Counted from the stretch's first letter, positions 27,385 through 35,525 are shown. The stretch is 64,000 nucleotides of DNA from Comamonas sp. SCN 67-35 (GCA_001725255.1 MEFV01000001.1:124001-188000), one strand, 5' to 3'. Numbers and translations are program-made. Notes: generated by a model not told the origin, from the letters alone.

Positions 27385-28968
27385 TCACATCCGGTACACC
27401 GGGCTCTGTCCTTCGAAACGCGGCGTGCTCTCGTCGGCCAATTGCAGGCAGATACCCAGCACGTCACGCGTCTGCGCGGGCTCAATGATGCCGTCGTCCC
27501 ACAGCCGCGCCGTGGCGTAGTAGGGGTCACTCTGCTCCTCGAATTGCTGGCGCGTCTGTTGCTCCAGCGCGGCGATCTCGGCCTCGTCCACCGGGCCCTT
27601 GAGCGAGCTGCGGCGCAGCTCGGTCAGCACCGTGCTGGCCACGTCGGGGCTCATGGTGGCAATGCGGCTGCCCGGCCAGGCGAAAACGAAGCGCGGGCCG
27701 AAGCCACGCCCGCACATGCCGTAGTTGCCCGCGCCGTAGCTGCCGCCGATCAGCACCGTCAGGCGTGGCACGCGCGCCGTGGCCATGGCATAGACCAGTT
27801 TGGCCGAGTTCTTGGCGATGCCGCCGCGCTCGGCCTCGGTGCCAACCATGAAGCCGGTGATGTTCTGCAGGAACAGCAGGGGAATGCGCCGCTGGTTGCA
27901 CAGTTCGATGAAGTGTGCGCCCTTGAGCGAGGACTCGGAGAACAGCACACCGTTGTTCGCCAGGATCCCCACCGGGTAACCGTGCAGGTGCGCAGTGGCG
28001 CACACCAGGGTACTGCCGTATTCGGGCTTGAACTCCTGCATCTCGCTCGAGTCCACCAGGCGCTTGATGACCTCGCGCACGTCGTAGGGCTGGCGCAGGT
28101 CGGTGCCGATGATGGAGGGGATCTCCGCTGCATCCAGCAGCGGCGCACGCGTGGCGATGCGCTGGGCCGCGCCTACTGCCTTCCAGTTCAGGCCGGCGAC
28201 GATCTCGCGCAGCTTGTGCAGCGCCTGGCGCTCATCCAGCGCCAGATAGTCCGTCACGCCCGAGACCTGTGCGTGCATGCGCGCGCCGCCCAGCGTTTCC
28301 CCATCGACCACCTCGGCGATCGCCGCCTTGACGATGGGCGGGCCGCCCAGGTGGATGCGGCCTGTGCCCTCGACCATCACGGATTCATCCGACAGCGCCG
28401 GGATGTAGGCACCGCCCGCCGTACAGCCGCCGAACACGGCCGAGAGCTGGGGCAGGCCGTCGGCGCTCATGCGGCACTGGTGGTAGAAGGTGGTGCCGAA
28501 ATGCCCCCAATCCGGGAACACCCGGTCCTGCTGCGGCAAGAAGGCGCCGCCGCAGTCCACCAGGTACAGGCAGGGCAGGCGGTTTTCCCAGGCGATTTCC
28601 TGGGCACGCACGTGCTTGCGCGTGGTTTCGGGGAAGAAGCTGCCGCCCTTTACCGTGGCGTCGTTGGCGATCACCATGCAGTTGACGCCACTCACGCGGC
28701 CAATGCCGGTGACGATGCCCGCCGCCGGCACCGCGCCGCCGTGCAGGCCCCAGCAGGCCAGCGGCGAAAGCTCCAGAAAAGGGCTGCCAGGGTCAAGCAG
28801 CAGCTCGATGCGCTCGCGCACGGCGATCTTGCCGCGCGCGCGGTGGCGCGCATGCAGCTTTTCGCCGCCGCCGGCCACGGCCCAGCGCATGCGGCTGCGC
28901 AGCACGGCCAGGGCTTTGTCGTAGTGCGCCTGGCGCTGCGCGGGGGCAGATTCAAGGGCTGCATTCAT
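27385..28968 (-). CDS. Acyl-CoA carboxylase beta subunit (carboxyltransferase)
   Basis: 527 residues, the usual size for methylcrotonyl/geranyl-type beta subunits. Landmarks: 'KLHARHRARGKIAVRERI', 'LVDCGGAFLPQQD', 'GGCTAGGAYIPALSDE', 'GGPPIVKAAIAEVVDGE', 'LFLQNITGFMVGTEAE' and 'GSYGAGNYGMCGRGF'. The last two are the oxyanion-hole regions for biotin and acyl-CoA. Its ATG overlaps the stop of the TetR gene. Together with the alpha subunit it carboxylates an alpha,beta-unsaturated acyl-CoA, presumably the product of the divergent dehydrogenase. Confidence 0.93.
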   Translation of the reverse strand: MNAALESAPAQRQAHYDKALAVLRSRMRWAVAGGGEKLHARHRARGKIAVRERIELLLDPGSPFLELSPLACWGLHGGAVPAAGIVTGIGRVSGVNCMVIANDATVKGGSFFPETTRKHVRAQEIAWENRLPCLYLVDCGGAFLPQQDRVFPDWGHFGTTFYHQCRMSADGLPQLSAVFGGCTAGGAYIPALSDESVMVEGTGRIHLGGPPIVKAAIAEVVDGETLGGARMHAQVSGVTDYLALDERQALHKLREIVAGLNWKAVGAAQRIATRAPLLDAAEIPSIIGTDLRQPYDVREVIKRLVDSSEMQEFKPEYGSTLVCATAHLHGYPVGILANNGVLFSESSLKGAHFIELCNQRRIPLLFLQNITGFMVGTEAERGGIAKNSAKLVYAMATARVPRLTVLIGGSYGAGNYGMCGRGFGPRFVFAWPGSRIATMSPDVASTVLTELRRSSLKGPVDEAEIAALEQQTRQQFEEQSDPYYATARLWDDGIIEPAQTRDVLGICLQLADESTPRFEGQSPVYRM

Positions 28969-29615
28969 GGTGCGGGGTTCTCCTTGGATGGGCGCTGGCG
29001 CAGGCCTTGCAGCACCAGCTCGGTCATTTCATCGGCCACGGCCTTGAGCGAGACGGCACCGCCCTGGAACCAGTCCAGCGTGCCGTTCATGGCGGCGAAC
29101 AAAAACAGGCGGGCCAGGCGCAGGTCGCGCTGGTGGTCGAACCCGCCCTGGCGCGCGCAGCGGGCCAGCACTTGCACCCAGTAGCGTTCGTAGGCGTCGC
29201 GGGTGGGCAGGTGCGCCTCGCGCACATGGGCGGGCACCTGGCCAAAGATGCGCAGGTTGGCGCAGGTGTAGTCCTGCAGCCCGTGCATGCCCTGCAGGTG
29301 GGTATGCACGGCGGTTTGCAGCAAGACCTGGGCGTCGGCCTCGGGCGGCAGGGCCTCGACGGCGGCGCGCACTTTGTCGAACACCTGTTCGACACCGATG
29401 CGCAGCACCTCGCCGACGATGGCGTCCTTGGAGTCGAAATAGTGGTACAGGCTCGCGGCCCTCATGCCCGCCTCGCCCGCAATGTCGCGCAGCGACGTGC
29501 CCGCATAGCCTTCCGCCCTGAAAAGCCGCGCTGCAGTATCGAGCACGAGCTGACGCCCGGCGGACACCTCGTTGGTATCCGTCGTCCCCGTGGAAGAGCG
29601 TTGCGTATCGGCCAT
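28965..29615 (-). CDS. TetR-family regulator of the acyl-CoA carboxylase operon
   Basis: 216 residues. N-terminal helix-turn-helix 'GYAGTSLRDIAGEAGMRAASLYHYF' region (residues ~36-60) and an all-helical ligand domain. First gene of the minus-strand operon, with its stop overlapping the carboxylase beta start, so it is autoregulated if it binds the two identical palindromes in the 120-base divergent gap. Repressors of this kind near acyl-CoA genes commonly respond to an acyl-CoA pathway intermediate. Confidence 0.92.
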   Translation of the reverse strand: MADTQRSSTGTTDTNEVSAGRQLVLDTAARLFRAEGYAGTSLRDIAGEAGMRAASLYHYFDSKDAIVGEVLRIGVEQVFDKVRAAVEALPPEADAQVLLQTAVHTHLQGMHGLQDYTCANLRIFGQVPAHVREAHLPTRDAYERYWVQVLARCARQGGFDHQRDLRLARLFLFAAMNGTLDWFQGGAVSLKAVADEMTELVLQGLRQRPSKENPAP

Positions 29616-29628
29616 GCACGCATGTTAC

Positions 29629-29642
29629 CTAACGATCGTTAG
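29629..29642. promoter_or_regulatory. TetR operator O1 (perfect palindrome)
   Basis: CTAACGATCGTTAG, a perfect 14-bp palindrome 13 bases upstream of the tetR start. An identical copy lies 79 bp away at 29708-29721; the identity extends to TACCTAACGATCGTTAG. Classic size and symmetry for a TetR dimer. Confidence 0.82.
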
Positions 29643-29674
29643 CTTTGCAACTTCTCTAATAAACAGAATCGCCA

Positions 29675-29703
29675 TTGACGAAACTGTATTTCTCGAATAA
29701 ATT
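29675..29703 (+). promoter_or_regulatory. Sigma-70 promoter of the acyl-CoA dehydrogenase gene
   Basis: TTGACG (29675-29680), 17-base spacer, TAAATT (29698-29703). Very close to consensus. The operator at 29708-29721 covers the likely transcription start, so bound repressor would block it. Confidence 0.75.
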
Positions 29704-29707
29704 GTAC

Positions 29708-29721
29708 CTAACGATCGTTAG
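29708..29721. promoter_or_regulatory. TetR operator O2 (perfect palindrome)
   Basis: Second copy of CTAACGATCGTTAG, just after the -10 element and 14 bases before the dehydrogenase ATG. Placement next to each divergent gene suggests one repressor dimer per promoter. Confidence 0.82.
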
Positions 29722-29735
29722 TCAAGGAAACCTCA

Positions 29736-30902
29736 ATGGACACCACCCCGCTGACCACCGCCTTCCCCTTTTTCACCGAAGAGCACGAGATGCTGCGCAC
29801 CTCGCTGCGCCGCTTCATCCGCGAACGGGTCGAGCCCGTGGCCGAGCAGTGGGAGCACGCCGGCTTCGTGCCGCGCGAGGTCCTGCGCGAGATGGGCGAG
29901 CTGGGGTTTCTGGGCATGCGCTACGCCTCCCAGTACGGCGGCGCCGAGCTCGATACGCTGGCCACCGCCGTGCTGGCCGAGGAACTGGGCCGCTCCAGCT
30001 TTGGCGGCTTCGCCGTCACCGTGCTCGTGCACACCGACATGGCCAGCCCTCACCTGTGGCACGCCGGCTCGCCTGAGCAGAAACAGCGCTACCTGCCCGA
30101 TGTGATCGCCGGGCGCAAGATCTGCGCCGTCGCCATGACCGAAGCCGACGCGGGCTCGGACCTGCAGGGCATGCGCACCACGGCGCGGCGCACGGCCGAT
30201 GGCGGCTGGGTGCTCAACGGCAGCAAGATGTTCATCACCAACGGCGTGCACGGCGACCTGTACTTCGTCGCTGCCAAGACGGGCGAAGCCAGCGGGCGCG
30301 GGCGCGACATCTCGATGTTCATCGTCGAGAAGGGCACGCCGGGCTTCACCGTGGCGCGCCCCCTGCCCAAGCAGGGCTGGCTGTGCAGCGACACGGCCGA
30401 GTTGCATTTCGACGACTGCCGCCTGAACGCCGACGCACTGCTGGGCCAGGAGCACAAGGGCTTTTACGCGCTCGTCAAGAACCTGCAGAACGAGCGCATC
30501 GTGCTGGGCGCGCAATCCATGGGCGAGGCGGCGCGCGCCATCGAGCTGGCGCTGGACTGGGTGCGCCAGCGCAAGGCCTTCGGCGCCACGCTTTGGGACC
30601 AGCAGACCGTGCGCCACAAGCTCGCCTGGCGCGCGGCGCAAGTCGAATCCATGCGCGCCTTCATCTTCAACACCGCCTGGCGCGACACCCAGGGCCAGCA
30701 GGTGAGCAAGGAGGTGTCCATGATCAAGGCACTGGCCGGCACGCTGGTCAACGAGGTGATGTACGACTGCCTGCAACTGCACGGCGGCATGGGCTATATC
30801 CGCGAGACCGCCATCGAGCGCATGGCGCGCGATGCGCGCGTGCAAGCCATCGGCGGCGGTGCCACCGAGGTGATGCTGGAAGAAGTGGCAAAGCGGCTAT
30901 GA
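29736..30902 (+). CDS. Acyl-CoA dehydrogenase
   Basis: 388-residue FAD enzyme that forms an alpha,beta double bond in an acyl-CoA. Signatures: 'ICAVAMTEADAGSDLQGM' (FAD/substrate), 'WVLNGSKMFITNG' and the C-terminal 'QLHGGMGYIRETAIERMARDAR'. The last block has Glu-x-x-Ile-Glu where the catalytic Glu of short- and medium-chain members lies. Divergent from the tetR-carboxylase operon and controlled by the same operators, so it probably makes the enoyl-CoA that the carboxylase uses. Isovaleryl- and citronellyl-CoA dehydrogenases are the closest functional analogies. Confidence 0.92.
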   Translation: MDTTPLTTAFPFFTEEHEMLRTSLRRFIRERVEPVAEQWEHAGFVPREVLREMGELGFLGMRYASQYGGAELDTLATAVLAEELGRSSFGGFAVTVLVHTDMASPHLWHAGSPEQKQRYLPDVIAGRKICAVAMTEADAGSDLQGMRTTARRTADGGWVLNGSKMFITNGVHGDLYFVAAKTGEASGRGRDISMFIVEKGTPGFTVARPLPKQGWLCSDTAELHFDDCRLNADALLGQEHKGFYALVKNLQNERIVLGAQSMGEAARAIELALDWVRQRKAFGATLWDQQTVRHKLAWRAAQVESMRAFIFNTAWRDTQGQQVSKEVSMIKALAGTLVNEVMYDCLQLHGGMGYIRETAIERMARDARVQAIGGGATEVMLEEVAKRL

Positions 30903-30955
30903 CAGCGGCCGGCCAAAGATCGACGACAGCGAACACCTAATAAGGCAACGTTGAA

Positions 30956-30983
30956 GGCGCACTCGCAGGCAAACGCGTGCGCC
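30956..30983. terminator. Hairpin between two convergent dehydrogenase genes
   Basis: GGCGCAC (30956-30962) and GTGCGCC (30977-30983) with a 14-base loop, in the 92-base spacer between convergent genes. No T run; weak bidirectional terminator at best. Confidence 0.35.
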
Positions 30984-30994
30984 CCCTCCGCGAA

Positions 30995-32707
30995 TCAAGC
31001 CGTCACCATGGCGCGCCGCATGATTTTCTGTGCAGCCACCTGCGAAACCGTGACGGCCAGCGTGCCGAAGTGCGAACCCCACGAGCCCGAAACGCTCGGG
31101 AAGCGCGTGCTCAGGAAGGCATCGGCCACTTCACTCGGGCTATAACGCACCACCTCTGCTGCCTGCAACACTCGCGCCACAGCCTCTGTCATGGGGCGGG
31201 CCAGGAACTCGTCGTTCACGGCCTCGCGGATCAGGCGCCTGGTGTGCTGAACCAGCGCGTCAAAATGGGCATCTTGACCGGCGAGCGGCTTCAACTCGTC
31301 GAACAGCGCCTCGATCGTGCCGGGCTCCTTGATCATCGCGCGGCGCACATCCATGCACATCATGTTGGCCGTGCCTTCCCACACGCTGTTGAGCGGGGCC
31401 TCCCGATATAGGCGGGCCATCGGGTTTTCCTCGATGAAACCGTTGCCGCCGTGACATTGCAACGCCTCGTTGGCGATGGCCGGTGCCCGCGAGCAGTTGA
31501 AGAACTTTGCGGCAGGTGTCGCTACACGTGCCAGCAACCGCTCATGTTCGCTTGTTCCCATCAGGTCGGTGGCTCTGGCAACGCGCAAGGCCATCAGAGT
31601 GGCGGCTTCGACCTCCAATGCCATGTCGGCGAGCACGTTGGTCATCATCGGGCGGTCGGCGATGGAGGAGCCGAAGGCCGTACGCGTCGTGGTATGGCGC
31701 AGCGCCAAGGTGAGCGACTGGCGCATGAGACCTGCGGAGCCGATCGCAAAGTCCAGGCGGGTGAGGTGCGAGTGCGACAGGATCTCACGCAGTCCGCGGC
31801 CTTCTTCGCCGACGCGGATCGCCATCGTCCCCGAATATTCCACCTCACTGGATGCGTTGGACCTGTTTCCGGACTTGTCCTTGAGCCGCTGAATGAAAAA
31901 GTGGTTGTAGCTGCCATCGGGCAGCGTACGAGGCAAGAAGAAGCAGGTGACCCCGCCATTGACCTTGGCCAAGGTGAAGAATCCGTCGGACTGTGGCACC
32001 GAGCAGAACCACTTGTGACCGGTCAACTCGTACCAGTGCGCTGTCGCGCCGTGGTAGTTGCCTGCATGCGAGTAGCGCGCCGTTGTCTGCGTCTGCCTCA
32101 GGTCGGAGCCGCCCTGCTTCTCGGTCATGCCGTAGCCGATCACCACGGAGGGCTTGTCCGCCACTTCGCGACGACTGAACTCATAGACCGTGCCCTTGGA
32201 TTTTTCCTTCCAGATCGCCAACGCCGGCTCGGCCTCAAAGCCGGCGTAAGCCGCATAGGCCATGCCCGTCGGACATCCTGTGCCGTGCTCAACCTGATTC
32301 CAGAGATAGGAAAGCACCGCACGCGCCAGATGACCGTTCTTCTCTTCAGTGCGCCAGGCGAGGTTCGGCACCTCGTGCTTCCAGGCGAGAGACATCAACT
32401 GGTGCCAGCTTGGATGGAAATCGACCCAATCGATGCGATTGCCGAAACGATCGTGGGTTTTGAGTTCCGGCAGGTTGCGGTTGGCCAGCCGTGCCAACTC
32501 CTGCACATCCTCGTCGCCCGCGAGGGCGCCCAGTGCTTCGCAACGGGACGCGGCCCAAGGGGCATCGCGTTCGATCGCCTCGCGAACCACCGTGTCTCCG
32601 GTGAACGCATTGAACCCGCTGGCGGGTTGCGCTTGATTGAAGACTTTGTGCGTGCCGTAGCGATCAGTGGCCTCTCGGAGGAGGTCGGGAGAAATAGGCT
32701 TGTTCAT
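30995..32707 (-). CDS. AidB-like acyl-CoA dehydrogenase
   Basis: 570 residues. The length, the N-terminal ~170-residue domain and the block 'YGMTEKQGGSDLRQTQTTA' mark the AidB branch of acyl-CoA dehydrogenases; 'QCHGGNGFIEENPMARLYREAP' is the C-terminal block. E. coli AidB is an alkylation-response flavoprotein with weak isovaleryl-CoA dehydrogenase activity and DNA binding. This copy ends without the long basic C-terminal tail I would expect for DNA binding, and it is paired with its own TetR gene (ATGA overlap at 32704-32707), so a catabolic role is at least as likely. Third-codon G+C looks lower than in flanking genes. Confidence 0.85.
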   Translation of the reverse strand: MNKPISPDLLREATDRYGTHKVFNQAQPASGFNAFTGDTVVREAIERDAPWAASRCEALGALAGDEDVQELARLANRNLPELKTHDRFGNRIDWVDFHPSWHQLMSLAWKHEVPNLAWRTEEKNGHLARAVLSYLWNQVEHGTGCPTGMAYAAYAGFEAEPALAIWKEKSKGTVYEFSRREVADKPSVVIGYGMTEKQGGSDLRQTQTTARYSHAGNYHGATAHWYELTGHKWFCSVPQSDGFFTLAKVNGGVTCFFLPRTLPDGSYNHFFIQRLKDKSGNRSNASSEVEYSGTMAIRVGEEGRGLREILSHSHLTRLDFAIGSAGLMRQSLTLALRHTTTRTAFGSSIADRPMMTNVLADMALEVEAATLMALRVARATDLMGTSEHERLLARVATPAAKFFNCSRAPAIANEALQCHGGNGFIEENPMARLYREAPLNSVWEGTANMMCMDVRRAMIKEPGTIEALFDELKPLAGQDAHFDALVQHTRRLIREAVNDEFLARPMTEAVARVLQAAEVVRYSPSEVADAFLSTRFPSVSGSWGSHFGTLAVTVSQVAAQKIMRRAMVTA

Positions 32708-33375
32708 GAGCGTCTCCTGGAGATTTGACGGATGGTGGCAGAGGGAATCGCCACGCTGGCACAGGCCAGCCTGGCGATCTGGTCAGCCAGCATGGCCACT
32801 TCACGCTGGTAGTTTTCGTTGTCCGGATGCTGATGGCGGCTCAGCGGCGAAAGGGGGCCGATCAGGCCTTCCATGAAGCCCCCAACGATGACAGACGCAG
32901 CGATGTCGGGTTGAATGTCGGAACGCATTTCCTTCGCCGACTGCCCCGATGCAATGATCGATCGAATCACTTCGCTGATGGCTGCCCTGTACGTCAACCG
33001 GGCTTCGTCGATTTCCTTTTCGCAAGGTTCTGCGATCAAGGCATAGGCCAAGCGTGGGTCGCGCATGGCCCGTAACACAAAGGTTGCCACCGCAGTGTGC
33101 AGACGGCCTGTGGCCGTGTCATCCGTTTCCGCAATCGCCGTCAGTACGTCCACTTCACGCTGAGAAACTGCGGACAAGACTTCGGCGAACAATGCCGCCT
33201 TGGACGGAAAGTAGCGGTACACGGTGCCTGTGGCGATGCCCGCAGCAGCCGCAACGCTGGCTACCTGTGCCTCCTGCCAGCCACCTTCACTCACGAGAGT
33301 TCGCGCAGCATCGAGGATTCGACTTCGGTTGTCCTTGAGGCGCGCCTCTACGGCAGCGGTTTGACGGTAGGCCAT
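32704..33375 (-). CDS. TetR-family regulator upstream of the AidB-like gene
   Basis: 223 residues. Helix-turn-helix 'AQVASVAAAAGIATGTVYRYF' (residues ~36-56) and a helical ligand domain. It is the first gene of a two-gene unit with the AidB-like dehydrogenase and is preceded by dense GAAT/ATTC inverted repeats, its likely operator. Confidence 0.9.
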   Translation of the reverse strand: MAYRQTAAVEARLKDNRSRILDAARTLVSEGGWQEAQVASVAAAAGIATGTVYRYFPSKAALFAEVLSAVSQREVDVLTAIAETDDTATGRLHTAVATFVLRAMRDPRLAYALIAEPCEKEIDEARLTYRAAISEVIRSIIASGQSAKEMRSDIQPDIAASVIVGGFMEGLIGPLSPLSRHQHPDNENYQREVAMLADQIARLACASVAIPSATIRQISRRRS

Positions 33376-33380
33376 GAAAG

Positions 33381-33422
33381 GAATGAATTTTGATTCACGA
33401 ATGGATGAATGCTAATTCATTC
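33381..33422. promoter_or_regulatory. Nested GAAT/ATTC inverted repeats before tetR-aidB
   Basis: Outer arms GAATGAATT (33381-33389) and AATTCATTC (33414-33422) are a perfect 9-bp inverted repeat. Inside are ATTCA (33393-33397)/TGAAT (33406-33410), and TGAAT-GCTA-ATTCA (33406-33419). All share the half-site TGAAT, and the block starts 5 bases upstream of the tetR ATG. Likely autoregulatory operator. Confidence 0.6.
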
Positions 33423-33586
33423 TTTTGTCTGGTGCAAGGGATCATTCCTGACCACCAGAGGCATGGACCTGGTCACCAGAACGCAAGCCGGCAATTCAGC
33501 AGCCCGCAAGAGGCAACAAACCCGGTCCGGGAAGAAAACGGGATACGCGGCGGCACAAGGAAAGGTCACATGAGCACTCCGGCAAG

Positions 33587-33624
33587 GACATAACGTGAAT
33601 TTCAATAAATAACAGTGTTATGTC
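33587..33624. promoter_or_regulatory. GACATAAC/GTTATGTC inverted repeats before the third tetR
   Basis: GACATAAC (33587-33594) and GTTATGTC (33617-33624) are perfect 8-bp arms. ATAACA-G-TGTTAT (33609-33621) overlaps the right arm. The block ends 3 bases before the tetR ATG at 33628. The rest of the 252-base gap (33376-33627) holds no gene that I can support. Confidence 0.55.
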
Positions 33625-33627
33625 ACA

Positions 33628-34320
33628 ATGGCCACGCACACATCCACCACCGCCAGAACGTCGCCCATGCCCAGCAATGCTGCCACTCCATCATGGCCCA
33701 GCCCCTGTGACGTGCGTGACATGCGCCGCGCAGCCATCATCGCCGCCGCCGCCGCCGTGTTTGGCGAGCACGGTCTCGATGGCGCCTCGATGCGCATGAT
33801 CGCCCAACGGGCAGGCTGCACCACCGGAGCCATTTATCCGCTGTTTGCCAGCAAGGAGGACTTGTACGCCGAGCTGCTGAACACATCGCTGGCGCAGCTG
33901 TACACCCATGTGGCCAGCGCCGCAGCCCGGCGTAGCAAGGGCCCGGCGCACGAACGCGCGGCGCTGGCCTTTCTCGACTACTACCTGGCACGGCCCAATG
34001 AAGTGAACCTGGGTCTGTATGCATTCCAGGGCCTGAAGGCGCGTGGCGTTGGCAAACAGCACGACCGCGATCTGAACCAGGCGCTGGCCCGTACGCTGGC
34101 CCTACTGTCGCCTGCCAACGCCCGGACCGATGAGGCCGGTATCGATATATGCAGCATGGCGGTTTTCGCCCAGCTCATCGGCACGCTGGTGCTGCACCAG
34201 GCAGGGCGCCTGCGAGTAGCCCAGTTTTCCCCCCGGCAGCTCATCGAGCATGCGCTGGCGCACCAGCACCTGCCCGACCGACAACTGCCATCCCCCCACC
34301 CCAGGAGACAAAAACCATGA
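33628..34320 (+). CDS. TetR-family regulator upstream of a crotonase gene
   Basis: 230 residues. Helix-turn-helix 'ASMRMIAQRAGCTTGAIYPLF' (residues ~53-73). The first ~30 residues are Thr/Ser/Pro-rich and probably disordered; a start at ATG 33667 would remove 13 of them, and no clear ribosome site favours either. The stop overlaps the crotonase start (ATGA, 34317-34320), so regulator and enzyme are translated together and probably autoregulated through the palindromes just upstream. Confidence 0.87.
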   Translation: MATHTSTTARTSPMPSNAATPSWPSPCDVRDMRRAAIIAAAAAVFGEHGLDGASMRMIAQRAGCTTGAIYPLFASKEDLYAELLNTSLAQLYTHVASAAARRSKGPAHERAALAFLDYYLARPNEVNLGLYAFQGLKARGVGKQHDRDLNQALARTLALLSPANARTDEAGIDICSMAVFAQLIGTLVLHQAGRLRVAQFSPRQLIEHALAHQHLPDRQLPSPHPRRQKP

Positions 34321-35132
34321 CCATACGAATTGAAAAAAACGGCGCTGTGTGGACCATCATCCACAGCCGCTACGCAGAGGCACGCAATGCAATGGATCCC
34401 GAAAGCGCGGACGCGCTGGTAGGCGCATTCCAGGAATTTGACCGCGACCCGGATTCATCGGCGGCGGTTCTCTGGGGTGAGGGCGGCGCGTTTTGTGCCG
34501 GCTGGGACCTGAAATACGCCAGCACCCTGACCGACCGCGATGCCTTCCAGCGCGACATGGTCCAGGGCCTGGCTTTTCCCATGGGCGCCAATGCCGCTCC
34601 TCGAGGACCACTGGGGCCGACCAGGCTGGAGTTGTCCAAGCCGGTGATTGCCGCTGTCGAGGGCCCGGCCGTGGCTGGCGGGATGGAGCTGGCGCTGTGG
34701 TGCGACATCCGGGTGATGGCGCACAGCGCCTACTTTGGCGTGTACTGCCGTCGCTGGGGTATCCCGCTGCTCGATGGCGGCTCGGTGCGCCTGCCGCGCC
34801 TGGTGGGCCAGGGGCGGGCGATGGAGATCATCCTGACCGGGCGCAAGGTGCCGGCCGAGGAGGCGTTGGCCATCGGTATGTGCGAGAAGGTGGTCGAGGA
34901 GGGCTCGGCTCTGCCGGCCGCGCAAGCCATGGCGCACGAGATCGCGCGCTTTCCCCAGGCTGCCGTGCGTGCCGACAGACGCACCGTGCACGAAGCCTAC
35001 GGCCTGCCACTGCGCGAGGCCATGCGTCGGGAGTGGCACAACGGCGTTGATGCGCATTTCCAGGAGGGTGCGACCGGCGCCGGGCGCTTTGCCGCAGGGC
35101 TGGGGCGCGGCGGCGATTTCAACCGCATCTGA
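34317..35132 (+). CDS. Enoyl-CoA hydratase/isomerase (crotonase) family protein
   Basis: 271 residues from ATG 34317 (AGGAG at 34303-34307). Crotonase fold: 'GGAFCAGWDLKYAS' forms the oxyanion hole and CoA site; 'AAVEGPAVAGGMELALWCDIRVMA' region holds the first catalytic-position Glu. The second Glu of true hydratases is missing: the matching segment reads 'VYCRRWGIPLLDGGSVRLPR'. Many crotonase-fold proteins of this subtype are annotated as enoyl-CoA hydratase without proof; an isomerase, thioesterase or other CoA chemistry is possible. Expressed with its own TetR. Confidence 0.85.
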   Translation: MTIRIEKNGAVWTIIHSRYAEARNAMDPESADALVGAFQEFDRDPDSSAAVLWGEGGAFCAGWDLKYASTLTDRDAFQRDMVQGLAFPMGANAAPRGPLGPTRLELSKPVIAAVEGPAVAGGMELALWCDIRVMAHSAYFGVYCRRWGIPLLDGGSVRLPRLVGQGRAMEIILTGRKVPAEEALAIGMCEKVVEEGSALPAAQAMAHEIARFPQAAVRADRRTVHEAYGLPLREAMRREWHNGVDAHFQEGATGAGRFAAGLGRGGDFNRI

Positions 35133-35525
35133 AGCCCGACAGTGCCCCTCCCGCGGTAGAGGGTGGGGCCTCTCGTTCGCGGGGGACCGATCGCGGCAGG
35201 AGCATCCGTTGCTGGGTGCTCCCACACAGATGCAATCCACGCACTGGACCCCTACCTCGGGTGTTTGACGACAAACCGCTCGCTGAGCCATGGACAGAGG
35301 ACCCGTAGCCACCGCTGCAGCGCGCGGACATGGCGCGTGTCCCGCCACAGCCACGCGAACGCAGTCGATACGTTTGAATACGTTTGTCGGGGCCGCAATC
35401 GCCCTACTCTAACCAAGATGTCGGAAACTTGACGTAATCGCGGAGAAAGTGCGCTTTTATTCGCACTTCATCGGCTTTCAGCGTGCGCCATCGTTCGGAC
35501 AATCAAGGCAAGGAGATTCACGACC
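35133..35525. other. 393-base intergenic region with hairpins and a tandem repeat
   Basis: No gene is supported. Downstream of the crotonase stop are two successive hairpins: GCCCCTCCC/GGGTGGGGC (35144-35169, one mismatch) and GGAGCATCC/GGGTGCTCC (35199-35222, 6-base loop, one G-U pair). They probably form the 3' end of that transcript. Further on is a direct repeat ATACGTTTG (35368-35376 and 35378-35386) at 10-bp spacing, as for a regulator that binds one DNA face. Then comes a hairpin AAGTGCG/CGCACTT (35448-35469) in the probable leader of the next gene. Confidence 0.6.

Noticed and set aside
33390..33593. 67-codon open frame between the two TetR genes
   Set aside because: Overlaps operator repeats, lacks a ribosome site and has no coding bias.
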